64,000 bases of DNA, from assembly GCA_009760855.2 (NCBI GenBank), contig WPIO01000058.1:812501-876500 (forward strand). The letters run 5' to 3'. The notes under the pieces are model-generated. The model was not told the origin of the DNA. It worked only from the letters and a program-made list of their open reading frames with translations, and searched no databases. This document shows positions 36,517-48,285 of the stretch, piece after piece (the first letter of the stretch is position 1; the number at the start of each line of letters is the position of its first letter). A program made the translations under genes and the position numbers. Source of the stretch: Cristatella mucedo (lineage: Eukaryota; Bryozoa; Phylactolaemata; Cristatellidae).

Positions 36517-36900
36517 ATGGCACAGGAGATCAGCCGACGCACGATAAAAGGGTATCCAACATCCGGAGTGTGGAGCGTGCCGTTGTCACCCAGCGGACAG
36601 GTACGGTGCGGTGCAAGCAGCTTAGCGATAGGCGACTGCTTGCGGTTTGGAGGGCAGGCTGTCTACGATGCCTCTTGGCTTAGAAAGCCAGAGGACGTAG
36701 CGCTTATAAATCTGGCCGAACTCGAGGCTGCCGTAAAGGGCGTAAACTTAGCCGTGGCCTGGGGCCTGCGCGAGATCGAGTTATTTACTGACTCGGCCCC
36801 TGTGCATTCGTGGCTTCTATCGCTAGTCGAAGGCGATCAGCCTAACCGTACCCGAGGTCTAGGCGAGGCGTTGCGCGAAGGCGGACAGCAATAATATGCG
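36517..36900 (+). pseudogene. RNase H domain of the LTR element
   Basis: Contains YDASWLRKPE, INLAELEAAVKGVNLAVAW (conserved Glu) and ELFTDSAPVHSW (conserved Asp), an RNase H fold. It is separated from the RT frame by a TGA at 36,484. Confidence 0.75.
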
Positions 36901-37068
36901 AAGTAATTAAGGAGTATGACCTTCGGGTGAGAATACAGCTGATGCGTTCGGCCGACAACCGAGCAGACCACTTAACGCGAGTACCACAGCCGTGGCTTAA
37001 GTCAATCTCGATTCTCGCAGCTGCTACTTACTCCAGCACAAGAAGTAGACCTGCGAGCGTTCCACGAG

Positions 37069-37640
37069 TTGCATCACCTAGAGGTTGACCGTACGTCCTA
37101 CGTGGCCAGGCTCTGCTTTCCCGGCATTTCCGTAACGCGGGAGATAGCGGAACGCGTTGTTAAATCGTGCCTGCATTGCCGGTCTGTGGATCCAGAGCCA
37201 GTGTCTTGGAGCCACGGACATTTGGACGTGGATTCCAACTGGCGCAGCCTGGCTATTGATGTTAATTTCTTCAACGGGGTCAAGTCGATAGCGGCCCCAG
37301 CACGTTTGCCATCTGGTGGCGTATACCCGACGAGAGCAAGAAATCGGCGGTCCGACACTTGGACGAAATATCAGAGAAAGGGGCCCGCCGTGGCAGCTCT
37401 TAATGGACAATTCCGCCACTTTCCGATTGAACGCTGTTCGCCAGCTTTGTTATCGTTGGGGGATATACGCAATGTATCGCCGTGCCTACCGCTCCTCTGG
37501 AAACGGTATAGCAGAGCGAAACCACCGAACAATAAAAGGAATGGCAGCCCGCAGTGGGCGGGACATAATGATGATGGTGTACTGGTACCATATTTCTGCC
37601 ACCGCCAGATTGGACGCCGGCTCATAGCTTTGCCATCGGC
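37069..37640 (+). pseudogene. Integrase of the LTR element, broken
   Basis: Zinc-binding part HHLEVDRTSY...CLHC, then the DDE core: AIDVNFFNG (first Asp, 37,255), a frame change near 37,310, LLMDNSATF (second Asp, about 37,400) and SGNGIAERNHRTIK (Glu, about 37,500). This is the D,D-35-E arrangement of retroviral integrases. Confidence 0.8.
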
Positions 37641-37666
37641 TTTTCTCGTAAGAATGGAAACCTCCG

Positions 37667-38077
37667 ATGGCTCGCGAGCTTCGCACAGAGAGCTCTGACG
37701 GAAATGACTTGATTCAGGGTCAGCGGGTTTTCGTAAAAACCCCTGGAGCCCGTTGCACCACTCACTGGCCTCAGGGGACACTTTCTACCCCGGCGGAAGG
37801 AATTGGCATTGAAACTGATGGAATCCGCCGCCATCTAGCGGACATCAGACCAGTACCGATCGCCAGTGAACTCCTCGACGCACACTTCGATGCTGGCCCT
37901 GGTAGTACGGCCAGAGCCGACGAACCCAGCAGACTGCTACCGCCAAGATGTGGCCTGAGACCACCGGCACCTATGAGGACTATGTACTGTATGTACTGTA
38001 TGTACTGTTTACCCTTCTCGTCGCCAAAGCAGTGGAGAAGAACAGCTGCTTGCTGCTCTAGCTACGTCGTGGATTGA
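37667..38077 (+). pseudogene. C-terminal tail of the integrase ORF
   Basis: Reads LIQGQRVFVKTPGARCTTHW and DGIRRHLADIRPVP, the basic, DNA-binding-like end seen after the integrase core in this type of element. It ends with a TGTACTGTA triplet repeat (37,983-38,008) and low-complexity sequence. Confidence 0.55.
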
Positions 38078-38096
38078 TCTCCGGATCAGACGGGCA

Positions 38097-38341
38097 CGTG
38101 GTTTCATTTAATTGATGACACTGCCCCTGGTCGGTGTATGAGTGGGCCGCGACACTCGATGTGGTGTGCAGTCGGGACGTGCTATTGGTGATTGTTGCGG
38201 CAAGGGAGTCGGGGCAATCCGGTGGGCGAGAGGGGCGAAGAGAGTCGGTGCTTCGCCCTGCTCCGCGAGTGGTGAAATAAACCGGCGGCGTTGCTTGTCG
38301 GCTAGCGTTCTCTGCCGTTCGCGACGATAACTCAAGCTACA
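38097..38341 (+). repeat. 3' LTR
   Basis: Begins CGTGGTTTCATTTAATTGAT (first base changed from TG) and ends CGATAACTCAAGCTACA, with AATAAA near 38,275. It is the uninterrupted partner of the 5' LTR. Confidence 0.85.
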
Positions 38342-38439
38342 GATTACAAAGCACCTGAGCTTATTTTTCAGTGTTTCAGGTGTAAAGACTGTCGTATGCA
38401 GCATTTCTATTTAGTTTCCGCATCGTTGCACCAAGTGGC

Positions 38440-38700
38440 TTCCTTTGTTACTTGCTTTTCTCATTACTATCTGCGATAGGTACGCTTACAGTATTTTTTT
38501 GCTCGCTTTGCTCCATTTTTCTTCCGAATTCATTGCGGCAAAAACCGACCGGTCTTCAATAGCTGGCAGAAACCACAAGTTGAATAAGGAAATCAGCCTG
38601 AACCAGTGAAAGAATACGAACAACTCCAACTTTACTTTGAAAGGCAAGCCTGGGTGTCCTCTAACCTAGCTATAGAGCGCGTTTCATGACTACCAAGCTT
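38440..38700 (+). repeat. Unclassified repeat, right copy
   Basis: Partner of 33,650-33,780. Its right end (TTTACTTTGAAAGGCAAGCC, then TGGGTGTCCTCTAACCTA) also resembles 45,680-45,720. Confidence 0.5.
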
Positions 38701-39018
38701 GGATTTCTTAGTTATCAGAACAAAAACTGTATAGAAAGAAAAATTATAAAGTATTTTAAAATTATATTCCATAATTTTCTTACAAAACGAACACAAATCT
38801 ACTTCTATGAAATGTATTCGTCAGTGCCGGTTGGCGAATCAGCATTGAGTTGTTCGTACTGAATATACAAAAGTCGCGACCGTCTTCAAATTTTCTAATT
38901 AGTTATTAAAATCACTATTTAATAGATGTGGTCTGAGTATATGCAGGCCGGTACCGCTCCTTCCTTAAACAGCTGTCAGGAGCATCACCGGTGGTGCATA
39001 GCTGTGGTCCGCCTGTAG

Positions 39019-39234
39019 TGTGGTTTGGACAGGCCGGTAACCACAGTCAGATGGTGGACTCACCATCGGGGTCGGCCAAAACACAGCCGTGGGAGAGGAG
39101 GGGGATTCAGTGCGGAGAGAGGGGCGAGTGAAGTCGTGCTCCCTCTGCTCTGTAGTAGAATAAACTGCTGGTGTTGGTTCTGTGCTGGCGTTCTTCGTGC
39201 AAGGCGTTCTTCGTGCAAGGCGCATCGAAGCACA
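39019..39234 (+). repeat. Solo LTR related to the 34-38 kb element (short)
   Basis: Starts TGTGGTTTGGAC and ends GAAGCACA. It shares GAGAGGGGCGA and AATAAACTGCTGGTGTTG with those LTRs and carries a tandem GCGTTCTTCGTGCAAG duplication near its end. No clean target duplication was seen. Confidence 0.55.
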
Positions 39235-40069
39235 ATAGATTTAATTTTAAATCAATAAATTTGACCCAAATTTCCTTTTCCACAATCGCTGTTGAGCTGG
39301 TGACCCAGTTATACGTCGTCATCGACAGAATTTCTAAAAGACTTACCCATAAGCTGTGCGAATTACCTTTTTTGATCTTTATTAGTGAAAGATCACACGG
39401 GGCTGCTGTATGGAACGAAACTGGGAACTTCATTCTCATCGCCCGACACCAAGCGCTACTAGCGTTTCTTGTCCTTTGAAAAACTCTCATTCCAAAAATT
39501 GAACTTCTAGCGAACATCTTAAACGGAAAATGTTACAGCTAAGACCTGTTTAAGGCATGTATGTTTGTTGTTTGACTGCAGTGCATGAAAATTACGCGCC
39601 TACGGCCATCTAAACGCTTACCGCTCCAAACTGTATCCCATGTCCTATGCGCCAATATGGCGCCCGCCCCGGCCGACTGTCAGCAATCTCCTTATCAGGT
39701 GCGATCGTGCAAACATATTATTAGTTCGCTATCTTCATCCAAATGCAGTTGTTGTTGCGCTTGCAGCTACCAGGGTCCGTGAATTGGGTCTTTCATATTG
39801 AAAAACTTAGCGAGACAATGCAGAGAATGCCAGCAAGCCGGAGGCCCAGCTTGCTTGGTATTCCCAGCATTGTCGCGAGCGGCCCTGCGACCGCAGCTGT
39901 GCATCAATCTAGCAGTCGCCAGATCTGCTATTGTTCCGGCGGCCCATGTCAACGCTTTTCTTTGAAATTCTGGCTAAATGTACAATAAATCCCTAAAAAT
40001 AAATAACATGATTATTGATGACAATCGAGACCTGTTTGCTTTGATCGAGAACTGGATGAAATCAACGAA

Positions 40070-40590
40070 ATGCCACACCATAACAAACGCCATCCCGACA
40101 GGCTTCTTACGCTGACCCAGAAGGCCCGCCACGGAATGGCTCCTTCGTACCTAGCTGAACTGCTGCATCAGTTTCAGCCTTTTCGCGCTCTCAGGTCCTG
40201 TGTGGACAATAAATTAGCAGTCCCATTCCTCCGCTTGAAGACCGTTTGGCGACAGAAATTTTAGCTCTGCAGGTCCTAGACTGTGGAACTCGCTTCCACA
40301 ATTCTTATGCAACGACAACTACTCTTCTGCTACCGACTATGGTTCGTCTTTTTCAGCGGTCCTGAGCTGCTACTTCCATGCTACTCACTACCTCAACTGC
40401 TCTCCTGACTCTGCTATGCTTCTCATTTTCTCTTTGTTTCGTGAGACGAAGTCTGTTGGCTACCGAATGCGTACCGAAAGCCGCTTAGGCTGTGAGTTCG
40501 CTATACAAAATTCTCCCGCGTAACACCCGCATGGTCTTTATGACTTTGTGGAGCTACAGACGGAGATACATTACAGTCTTCTTCCATAGC
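40070..40590 (+). mobile_element. LINE family A, 3' end
   Basis: Plus-strand frame TLTQKARHGMAPSYLAELLH, then [12 protein letters not shown], then the 3' region ending GGAGATACATTAC. It is about 85% like the 58-kb copy by eye, with one-base changes that break the frame. Confidence 0.85.
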
Positions 40591-42109
40591 CCCAGATCAG
40601 AGGGTCAGCAAACTTATCGGACTACTGTGTTTTTGCAGGAGGCCAAGAAGGCACACTAGGCCAGAAGAAACCCCCCCCCCCCCACCCCATCTGCGGCTAC
40701 GGAGTAAGCGTGGCCATGTGAATAAACAAACAGTTGAAACAGCCGAGCACGGCAATTATAGGGGTAGGCATTTTATCATTCCTCCCCGGTCAGGTGCTTC
40801 TGTTTCGTACCAGCACCTCACATCAGTTCTATAAATAAATACAGGCCACAGCTTGAGGTGCAACCAGCAGTAATGAAGGGGAACACAATCGTGGCAACTC
40901 AATTAGGCCGAATCCAACAATAAATAACTAGGGTCGTTAGGCCAGGCTAGAGTACTCGCTAGACCGTATCCGGTTCAAAGGCCAGAGTTTGCCTACCTCG
41001 GCCTTAAATCAACCGATACTGGTGGCATTGTTGCCATTGTCGCACGCTCCGCCCTCGATTTCGGCACGTTTACTGTCCCCTCGAAGCAGCCCTTCGAATC
41101 TTTTGTTTTTAAGCCCCTCCGACAACAAGCTGCTGATTCGAGTAGTAAGTAATCATCCCCCAGGTACCAAGTCCTTCTTTATCGCGGATTTTTCTGACCT
41201 CATTTCAATTAAGTGTGCAAGAAATCGGCATTTCCTCGTTATGTCTTATTTTAACATTCATTTTGAAAACTGACACCCTATTTCTCTCACGGCTCATGAG
41301 CATGTCCATACTCACATCAAGGGTCATACACATCGAATACTCCCACAACTGTATACTATAATCCCCTTCTATTACATAATTCTGCTCATCTCACCAGATG
41401 CGGATCTCATTCAGTCTCCTGTTAGTACCAAAGACATCATTCAAAATTATCAGTAAATCGAGAAACTTCCATACTCTTGATATCGATGCTGTCAACTCAA
41501 AAATATCTTCTTCGCCCCTGCTTTTCCAGGCCCTTCGGACCATACATCATTGGTAGAATGCTACAACACGACACTGGCTGACATGCTGGACGAGTTTGAA
41601 ACTCCGGCTAAGCTCACGGTGTGCCCTTGCCCTGACGGCCTGTGGTTTACCGCAGACATTAACCTATACAGATCTACCATGCACAAGCTTGAGAAAGCAT
41701 ACACAAGATCAGGACTGACTGTTCATCGACAGACATACGAGGACACTGTAGATCATGCCAATCGATCGTAGCAAAGGCTGAGTCTAGCTTCTATAAAAAA
41801 AAATTATTATTGAATAACAGATGCACAATCTAAAAAGGCTGACGTCTAACATCAATCATCTCCTCAACTGCTCACAGGTTAGCACCTTACCTATTGATCC
41901 TTGTGAAGATCTAGCTGATCTCTTCTTTAGCATCGTTGTCTGCAAGAAAGACAAGATCGGAGAACCCATTCGTCAGGTAGCAGCGAACCCCCTCTGAACT
42001 TCTGTCCTCCAATAACAACCCCACAGGGCTCACCTCCCTTAATTCCATGCAGCACTTCAATGCCTGCATTCAAGTAGCCCACGAGTGACCTCATCCTGAA
42101 ATTCATCTT

Positions 42110-42258
42110 TAAAAAAATATATAATTCATTTATATAGCACCCCAAGAGAACTTAATCTCTATTCAGGCGCTTCACATATGCCTCGGGGCTCGAGCCCACA
42201 ACTTCAGTCAGACCTTGGTCGGGGCGAGCACCTTAACCGCTAGACCAAATCAGATCTT
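42110..42258 (-). repeat. tRNA-derived SINE, family 1, inserted in the LINE
   Basis: Minus strand: TCTAGCGGTTAAGGTGCTCG, B-box region GTTGTGGGCTCGAGCCC, tail GAAGCGCCTGAATAGAGATT and an AT-rich end. Confidence 0.8.
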
Positions 42259-42440
42259 TAATAATAATAATACATTTGTATAGCACCCTCAGAAAACTAA
42301 ATCTCTTACTAGGCACATTACAGATGCTGTATAGAAAGCATTACAAAATGATTGGTGGTACCATCCACAAGCAGCAGGCACATTGGACGCAGGCATGTGC
42401 ACATGAAGAACGAATTACGAAGACCCACTAAATTCAAAGA
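42259..42440 (-). mobile_element. LINE family B 3' end fragment
   Basis: ATAATAATAATACATTTGTA, then CACCCTCAGAAAACTAAATC and TTACTAGGCACATTACAG. It lies next to the SINE inside the longer LINE. Confidence 0.7.
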
Positions 42441-43224
42441 GGACTACTAGCCCTAGACCCTATTCCACTGTCCTACTTCTACTACAACTTCTACTACAAG
42501 GCACAGATCTGCTGCTGGCATGCATTACTAACATAATAAGTATGTCCTTAGCCTCAGGTCATGTCCCAGCACCTTTAAAAAAGGCTATAGCTAGGCCATT
42601 AATTAAGAAAGCAGCACTTGACGAAGAGTACATAAGCAACTTCCGCCCACTCTCCCTCCAACTGTTCTTATCAAAGACACTAAAACGAGTCACGGCAGAC
42701 CAGCTGAACTCTTATATTAAAACTTCAAACCTAGGAAGTTGGTTCCATTCTGGTTTTAGAGCGAATCACTCCACAGAGTTGGCATTGCTTCGGGTGTATG
42801 GCGACCTTATCAGGAACGTAGACTTAGGTCAAGTCTCTGGCACTGCACTCACTGCAATCATTGGCACGGCATTGCAACGGTTTAGGTGCTATATCAGTGT
42901 GAGACTCCAGAGCATTGATGGGAACGGACAAAGATCATCCGAGGGATTTCTCGTTTTGAATGGCCATCTCCGTGGGTCGACATCAAACCGCTCTTGCACC
43001 TTCAGTAAGCTGTGTAAATAGAATGTTCTGGTCGAGTTGTAAATGTCAATATGGCACGAACTGGCCTCTTCAGGTCAAGGAGAAATTAGGGTACCATTGG
43101 ACGAGAGTGTGGTACCTTAATAGCATAGGCAAACTACATAGAAAGAGATTAGTCTTTCTGAGGGCACTATACATGTGTATTACTATTATTACAATTATTA
43201 CCTCCTGCCGATGTGATCGCTTAA

Positions 43225-43935
43225 AATAATCTAGGCTTTCACTTCTATGCAAATGACATTCAGTTGAACCTTTGCTTTGATCCCCCAGCCCTCGAGCACG
43301 TCGAATTCTCTCAACTTCCTTGCTGAATGCATTATTGACATCCACACATGGATGGCAGCAAACTTTCTCTAATAGAATGACGATATCTAACTCACTAGTT
43401 ATGGACCAACCACGTATGAAACAGAAATTGTAAAGCTTAACCCTTAAAATTGGCTCTGTCAGCACATGTCCTGTTGCATCTGCACGAAATCTAGGTGCCA
43501 TGTTCCAAAGTGAGCTTTTGCTAGATTACCCCATCCGCTCGACAGCCAAGTCTGCCTACTTTCAGCTATATAACATTGCTAAAATTTGAGCTTGATTAGA
43601 TAGGGATATTACATCCAAATTGATCCAAGCATTTTTTACATCTCATCTCGACTTCTGTAACTCACTGCTTGCTGGTTTACCGGCATGTGTGATCAGGTGC
43701 TTATAGTTGGTGCAAATCTCTGTCGCTAGGCTTGTCGGTCAGGCGTTTCAGTTGACACATCACACCACTTATCACCGACCTTCACTGGCTCCCAATCAAG
43801 CTTCATGACGAATTTAAGGTTCTGTCACACACTTTTAGGCCCCTTCATTCTCTGGCCTCAGCCTACCTATCAGAACTACTCCCACACCATGCCAGGCATC
43901 GTATCACACGTGCTTTTCTGACTTAAATCGCTTAG
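43225..43935 (+). mobile_element. LINE family B, RT C-terminal part, decayed
   Basis: Fragments: YADD-region remnant FHFYANDIQLNLCFD, PSSTSNSLNFLAEC-like, then [15 protein letters not shown]-like (43,640-43,690) and DLHWLPIKLHDEF-like. The frame is broken. No tail was seen; it stops where a minus-strand copy begins. Confidence 0.65.
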
Positions 43936-43937
43936 CT

Positions 43938-44985
43938 AATAGTAATAATAATGCACTTGATAAAGCACCCTCACAGAAATCAATCTCTTTCTAGGCGCTT
44001 TCGATTTGCTGCAAAGGGAAACGTGATTGAATGGTGAGTAATATCATGCTTGATGAACAACATTAATATCATGGTTAGGGGTGACATGCACAGGGTCAGC
44101 ATGCAAGTGTGGTTAGTGGCTGCATGCACAGTGTCAGCATAGGCACGTAAAGGACGAATCAAAGGGACTCACTAAATGCTGTCCTAAATAGGTGTGACGC
44201 AAGTCGGGAGTGAGTTCCAGGCTTTGGGAGCGTACGAACTAAATGCACGGTCTCCAAAGAATTTGAGGTTTGTACGAGGTATTGGTAAACTGTTGGATTC
44301 CGAAAAGCGGGTGGTACGATGTTTGGCCTGGTGTGGAGTAGATCTGGGAGATAGGCTGGAGCCAAAGAATGAAGTGACCTAAAAGTGAATGAAAAACCTT
44401 GAAGTCGATCCGTTGCTTGACTGGTAGTCAGTGCAGGTCGGTGAGAAGTGGTGTGATGTGGCAACTGTGATGCTCCCGACAGACAAGCCTAGCTGCAGAG
44501 TTTTGCACGAACTGTAATCGCCTGATTGCACATGCCGGTATTGCACATGCCGGTAGGCCAGTAAGCAGTGAGTTACAGAAGTCGAGACGGGATGTCACAA
44601 ATGCATGGACCAACTTAGATGTGTTATCCCTGTCTAAGCAAGCCCGAATTTTAGCAGTGTAATGTAGGCGAAAGTATGCAGACTTGATTGTGGAGCTGAT
44701 GTGGTCGTCTAACAAGAGGTCACTTTGGAACATGAAACCTGAATGTCGTGCAGATTCAGCAGAAGATATGCTGGCAGAGCCGATTTTGAGTGTTAGCGTT
44801 TCCAATTTCTGAATCACACTTGGTTTGCCCATAACTAATAAGTTAGTTGCATCATCCTTTAATCTAAGAAAATTTGCTGCCAGCCATGTGCGGATGTCAG
44901 CAATACCTGCAGCAAGGGAGTTGAGAGAATTCGAGGTGCTCGAAGGCTGGGAGGGATCAAAGCAACGGTGCAACTGAGCTATACC
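43938..44985 (-). mobile_element. LINE family B, RT C-terminal part, minus strand
   Basis: The tail (TAATAATAATGCACTTGATA) is at the left; to the right, the 44,428-45,195 frame reads SNSLNSLAAGIADIRTWLAA, DDATNLLVMGKPSVIQKLET, KIRACLDRDNTSKLVHAF and SRLDFCNSLLTGLPACA. It is one of the better-kept frames of this family, but lacks the YADD and N-terminal RT part. Confidence 0.8.
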
Positions 44986-45370
44986 TCCTAGGAGCCTCAA
45001 TACCTTTGGAGACCGTGCCTTTACTTTGTATGCCCGTGCAACCTGGAACCCACTCCCGACTGACGTCATGACATCCCCTGACTTGACGAAATTTAAAAAG
45101 AAGCTGTAAACGTACCTGTTCATCACAGCATTTAGTGGGTCCGTGTAATTCGTCCTTTGCGTGCTTATGCGTGCTGACACTGTGCATGCTACCAATAGCC
45201 TTATTTACATGTTGACACTGCGCATGGTACCTCTAACCACATCATGCTTTTTAACAGTGTACATGTGACCATTAATCACCTGATCGTGCTTCTTTTACAG
45301 CACCTGTAAAGTGCCTAGAAAGAGAATAAGTCCTCTGACGGCGCTGCACTGACGTGCTACTATTAACTTT
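44986..45370 (+). mobile_element. LINE family B, 3' end
   Basis: FGDRAFTLYARATWNPLP-type frame, then GTAAAGTGCCTAGAAAGAG. It adjoins the minus-strand copy. Confidence 0.7.
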
Positions 45371-45416
45371 ATTGTTATTTTGTATTAATGCATTTCCATC
45401 ACTCTGCAAGGGCATG

Positions 45417-45720
45417 CAAAGCACATGTTCAATTTCAACCATTAGGTCATATGTTGTAGCTACACATGCAAATTAGAAAATTATCTCCAACTCTCCTTTT
45501 TGACATGACACTCTTCACTGCTGTATTGTCGCAGTTGTAACATAAATATGCCAACAAATATATAGAAAACGTGACTTCAGTGACTGCAAAAGACCAGCTA
45601 AATAACAAGCCAGCCTAGCTTTTTATAGGGGTTAATGACTAGTATATAACAGTCGAAATCATGGTAAACTAAATTTGCTTTTGAAGAAGGGCCTGGGTGT
45701 CATCTGACGTAACTGAAGAG
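45417..45720 (+). repeat. Unclassified interspersed repeat, copy 1
   Basis: Shares with 47,570-47,720: TTCAATTTCAACCATTAGG, GTAGCTACACATGCAAATTA and TGACATGACACTCTTC in the same order. There is no coding potential. Confidence 0.5.
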
Positions 45721-45749
45721 CTAGCCCTACTAAGAGGCAATCTTGCACC

Positions 45750-45900
45750 TCCTGCCGCCTTGATTTGGCCCTGTGGTAAGGTGCTCGCCTTCGACGACCG
45801 AGGTCGTTGGCTCGAACCCTGCGTACACATGAGCCCGGCGGCGGTAACCCGGGTGCACGCGGCCTGCGATAACTACCTGAATATCAGTCCAAATTAAATG
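45750..45900 (+). repeat. tRNA-derived SINE-like repeat, third type
   Basis: TTTGGCCCTGTGGTAAGGTG (A-box-like), GAGGTCGTTGGCTCGAACCC (B-box-like), then TAACCCGGGTGCACGCGGCC. It shares the CCCGGTT-rich body with the relic at 47,283-47,385. Confidence 0.5.
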
Positions 45901-46398
45901 CAAATTGGCTATAAAATGTCGGGCTCGTCGAGTTCTATTCGTCAGCAGAAAGACAGCGATTTCGAAAACAAAAACTACTATTGCTCAAGTTCGAAGCGGC
46001 TGACCAGATACAGGGCAAGGATCCAGGGCTCGATCACGAAAATTGAGCCTATGTTTTTGAGAAATTGCACGAGACTGATGGCTTATTTGGGACAACCGCT
46101 GGTGCCTTCTTCGGGCGCCCCTCAGAGCGTATCTGCACGCCTGGAGCAGCCTTCTGCGCTGGTGCTCTTTTTTCTGCCGCGAGTCTGCGCCATATCGGAT
46201 GCCACCGCCAACGGCGAACCAATATTGTCAGGATCTTCGTCCTCACTATCAGCGATACTACCTGGTCGAGCACTGGCACCGCGACTCCGGACCCACTGCA
46301 TAATCTTTTCAGACCAGCAGGTGGCAACGAAGTTCCGGGAAATCTTTCCAAGAACTTTCGCACCAGTTCCGTTGCGTTGTTTAGAACATAATAGCTAA
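45898..46398. other. Unique coding-like island between repeats
   Basis: No repeat signature. The plus strand has a 166-codon ORF from 45,898. On the minus strand one frame reads EKIMQWVRSRGASARPGSIA then DSEDEDPDNIGSPLAV, an acidic, exon-like stretch. I cannot tell which strand is real, and no family is recognised. It could be an exon of a gene otherwise outside the window. Confidence 0.25.
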
Positions 46399-47075
46399 CT
46401 CACTGCTTACTGTCCTACCAGCATGTGCGATCAGGCGATTGCAGCTGGTGCAAAACTCTGCAGCTAGGCTTGTCTGTCGTGAGCGTCGCAGTTGCCCCAT
46501 TACTCCACTTCTCGCCGACCTGCACTGGCTACCAGTCAAGCAACGGATTGACTTCAAGGTATTGTCGCTCACTTTTAGGTCCCTTCATTCTATGGCTCCA
46601 GCCTATCTCTCAGATATATTCCCCCATCAGGCCAAGCATCGTACCCCCCCCCCCCGCTTTTCGGAATCCAACAGTCTACAAATACCTCGTACAAACCTTA
46701 AATCCTTTGGAGACCGTGCATTTAGTTCGTATGCTCCCAAAGCCTGGAACTCCCTCTAGACCTGCGTCAGAACATCCCCTGACCTGACCACATTTAAAAG
46801 GAACTTAAAAACACACCTATTTAGGACAGCATTTAGTGGGTCCCTGTGATTCGTCCTTCATGCTTATGCGTGCTGACACTGTGCATGCTGCCACTAATCA
46901 CATTTGCATGCTGACCCTGTGCATATCACCCCTAACCATATTATTCATTTTGTTTGTTTTTCAAGCATGATTTTACTTACCATTCAATTACATTTCACTG
47001 TGTAGCAAATGTAAAGCGCCTAGAAAGAGATTGAGTTCTCTGAGGGCACTTTATCAAGTGCATTCTTGTTATTAA
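46390..47075 (+). mobile_element. LINE family B, C-terminal ORF and 3' end
   Basis: LQLVQNSAARLVCRERRSCP-type frame (46,436-46,760), then the 3' region and GTAAAGCGCCTAGAAAGAG. A 12-base C run (46,644-46,655) interrupts the frame. Confidence 0.85.
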
Positions 47076-47282
47076 CATCTTTTATATCGCCATTATAGCC
47101 AACCATAGCATGCATTCTTTCATTGAGCTCATGCGCACATAGCTCTTCAGATTGCTTCTGCCTGATTCTGACGGTGCTGCTCCTGAATCAGGTCAACGGC
47201 GTTTTCGACTTCGAAACGCTATATTTTTCAGTGCAGCTATCCGCAAAATAAACAATTAATTGCGATTATATTTGCGGAAATT

Positions 47283-47385
47283 TGGTAACCCGGGTTACCA
47301 CCATCGGGCTCATATGAAGAATCTGGAGTGAGATTAAATTCTCTAATGGCGCTATACAGATGACCTACGTATATACAGTACCGTT
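47283..47385 (+). repeat. SINE-like relic with a 18-bp palindrome
   Basis: Starts with the perfect palindrome TGGTAACCCGGGTTACCA (47,283-47,300) and ends GAGATTAAATTCTCTAATGG, a family-1 SINE tail. The head is lost. Confidence 0.5.
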
Positions 47386-47569
47386 AAATGTTAATAAACT
47401 TGTATGGGGAAAATGAAAACATTCAAAATTAGGCACTATGCAATATATGGCATACATGAAAATATAATGTAATAATAAAAATATAATGGCATATATGAAA
47501 ACATTCAAAATCAAGCATTCAAAATTAGGCTTAAAGTTCATTTAATAAAGGAATTATTAAAAACTATTT

Positions 47570-47720
47570 TGAAGGCAAAATTTAATGTTTAATTTCAACT
47601 GTGAAGAATGCATGCTATAGCTATACATATATGTAAATTAGTAAATCATCTTCTCTAATGTGACACTCGTCATAGCTGTACCGTTTTAGTAGTAATCTTG
47701 ATGTCTCAAAGGGTGCAGAG
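47570..47720 (+). repeat. Unclassified interspersed repeat, copy 2
   Basis: Partner of 45,417-45,720: TTTAATTTCAACTGTGAAG, GCTATACATATATGTAAATTA and AATGTGACACTCGTC. Confidence 0.5.
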
Positions 47721-48285
47721 TGAACTCGACGTCGTGCTTTTGCGATTACTAGATCCACAGAATACTCACACTCAAAATATTTTTAAGTTGATGACAGCAT
47801 AGAAATAGCCAGAGTTAAGCTCAAAACTGCGTCACCTTAAGCTTTCAGGCTGCAGAAACTGGAAGGCTAGCCTCCCGACATGTTCCTTCAGGCCGTTACA
47901 AGAAACCAAGGCCATCTGACCCTCTTTTCTACTTTCGCGGGAATAACGACTTATCCGTCCGGGAGCAGGTGTGCTTTTTTTAAATGCTTCCAAATACCTG
48001 AAACAACTAAGTGATGGGGTGCCCACTATTTTATAGGCGGTCTCCATAGTTTAGCAGCACCAAACAGGTAGATAGGGAAATAATTATTGTTAGTGGCTTG
48101 CTGAACTCTCACAACTCTTAAGAAATTCATAAGAAAACTGTTGGTTGTCACGGCAAAGCGTGGTTGTGAGTTCACCTGCAAAAAAGGGGGCTTTTTCGAA
48201 TTACTTCTAAAAATATAGCTAATCTAGCCGCACCGTGATGCCATGACAGATCAACTAAGACCAACGCGGTTAACTGTTAAGCCGC
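47721..48285. other. Intergenic sequence without recognised features
   Basis: Short ORFs only, none with family resemblance. No repeat was recognised. Confidence 0.4.

Larger units (their letters stand above)
34007..38341 (+). mobile_element. LTR retrotransposon, Ty3/gypsy-like, inactive
   Basis: A full-length element with both LTRs and, in order, gag, protease, RT, RNase H and integrase, the order of Ty3/gypsy. All ORFs are broken by stops and frameshifts. The LTRs differ at about 17 of the first 150 positions, so the insertion is old. The flanking bases (GAACA left, GATTA right) do not form a clear target duplication. No primer-binding site complementary to a tRNA 3' end is obvious after the 5' LTR. 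Confidence 0.85.
40985..43195 (+). mobile_element. LINE family B, longest copy (endonuclease to 3' tail), decayed
   Basis: This copy alone shows an apurinic-endonuclease-like region: TGGIVAIVARSALDFGTFTV at about 41,020, FIADFSDLIS at about 41,180, and the catalytic-type block FNIHFEN at about 41,253 (41,175-41,275). A linker (LADMLDEFETPAKLTV, 41,568) and RT N-terminal part (APLKKAIARPLIKKAALDEE, then FRPLSLQLFLSK; 42,542-42,720) follow. The tail TAGAAAGAGATTAG ends near 43,190. Interrupted by a SINE and a LINE tail at 42,110-42,440. All frames are broken. Confidence 0.75.
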
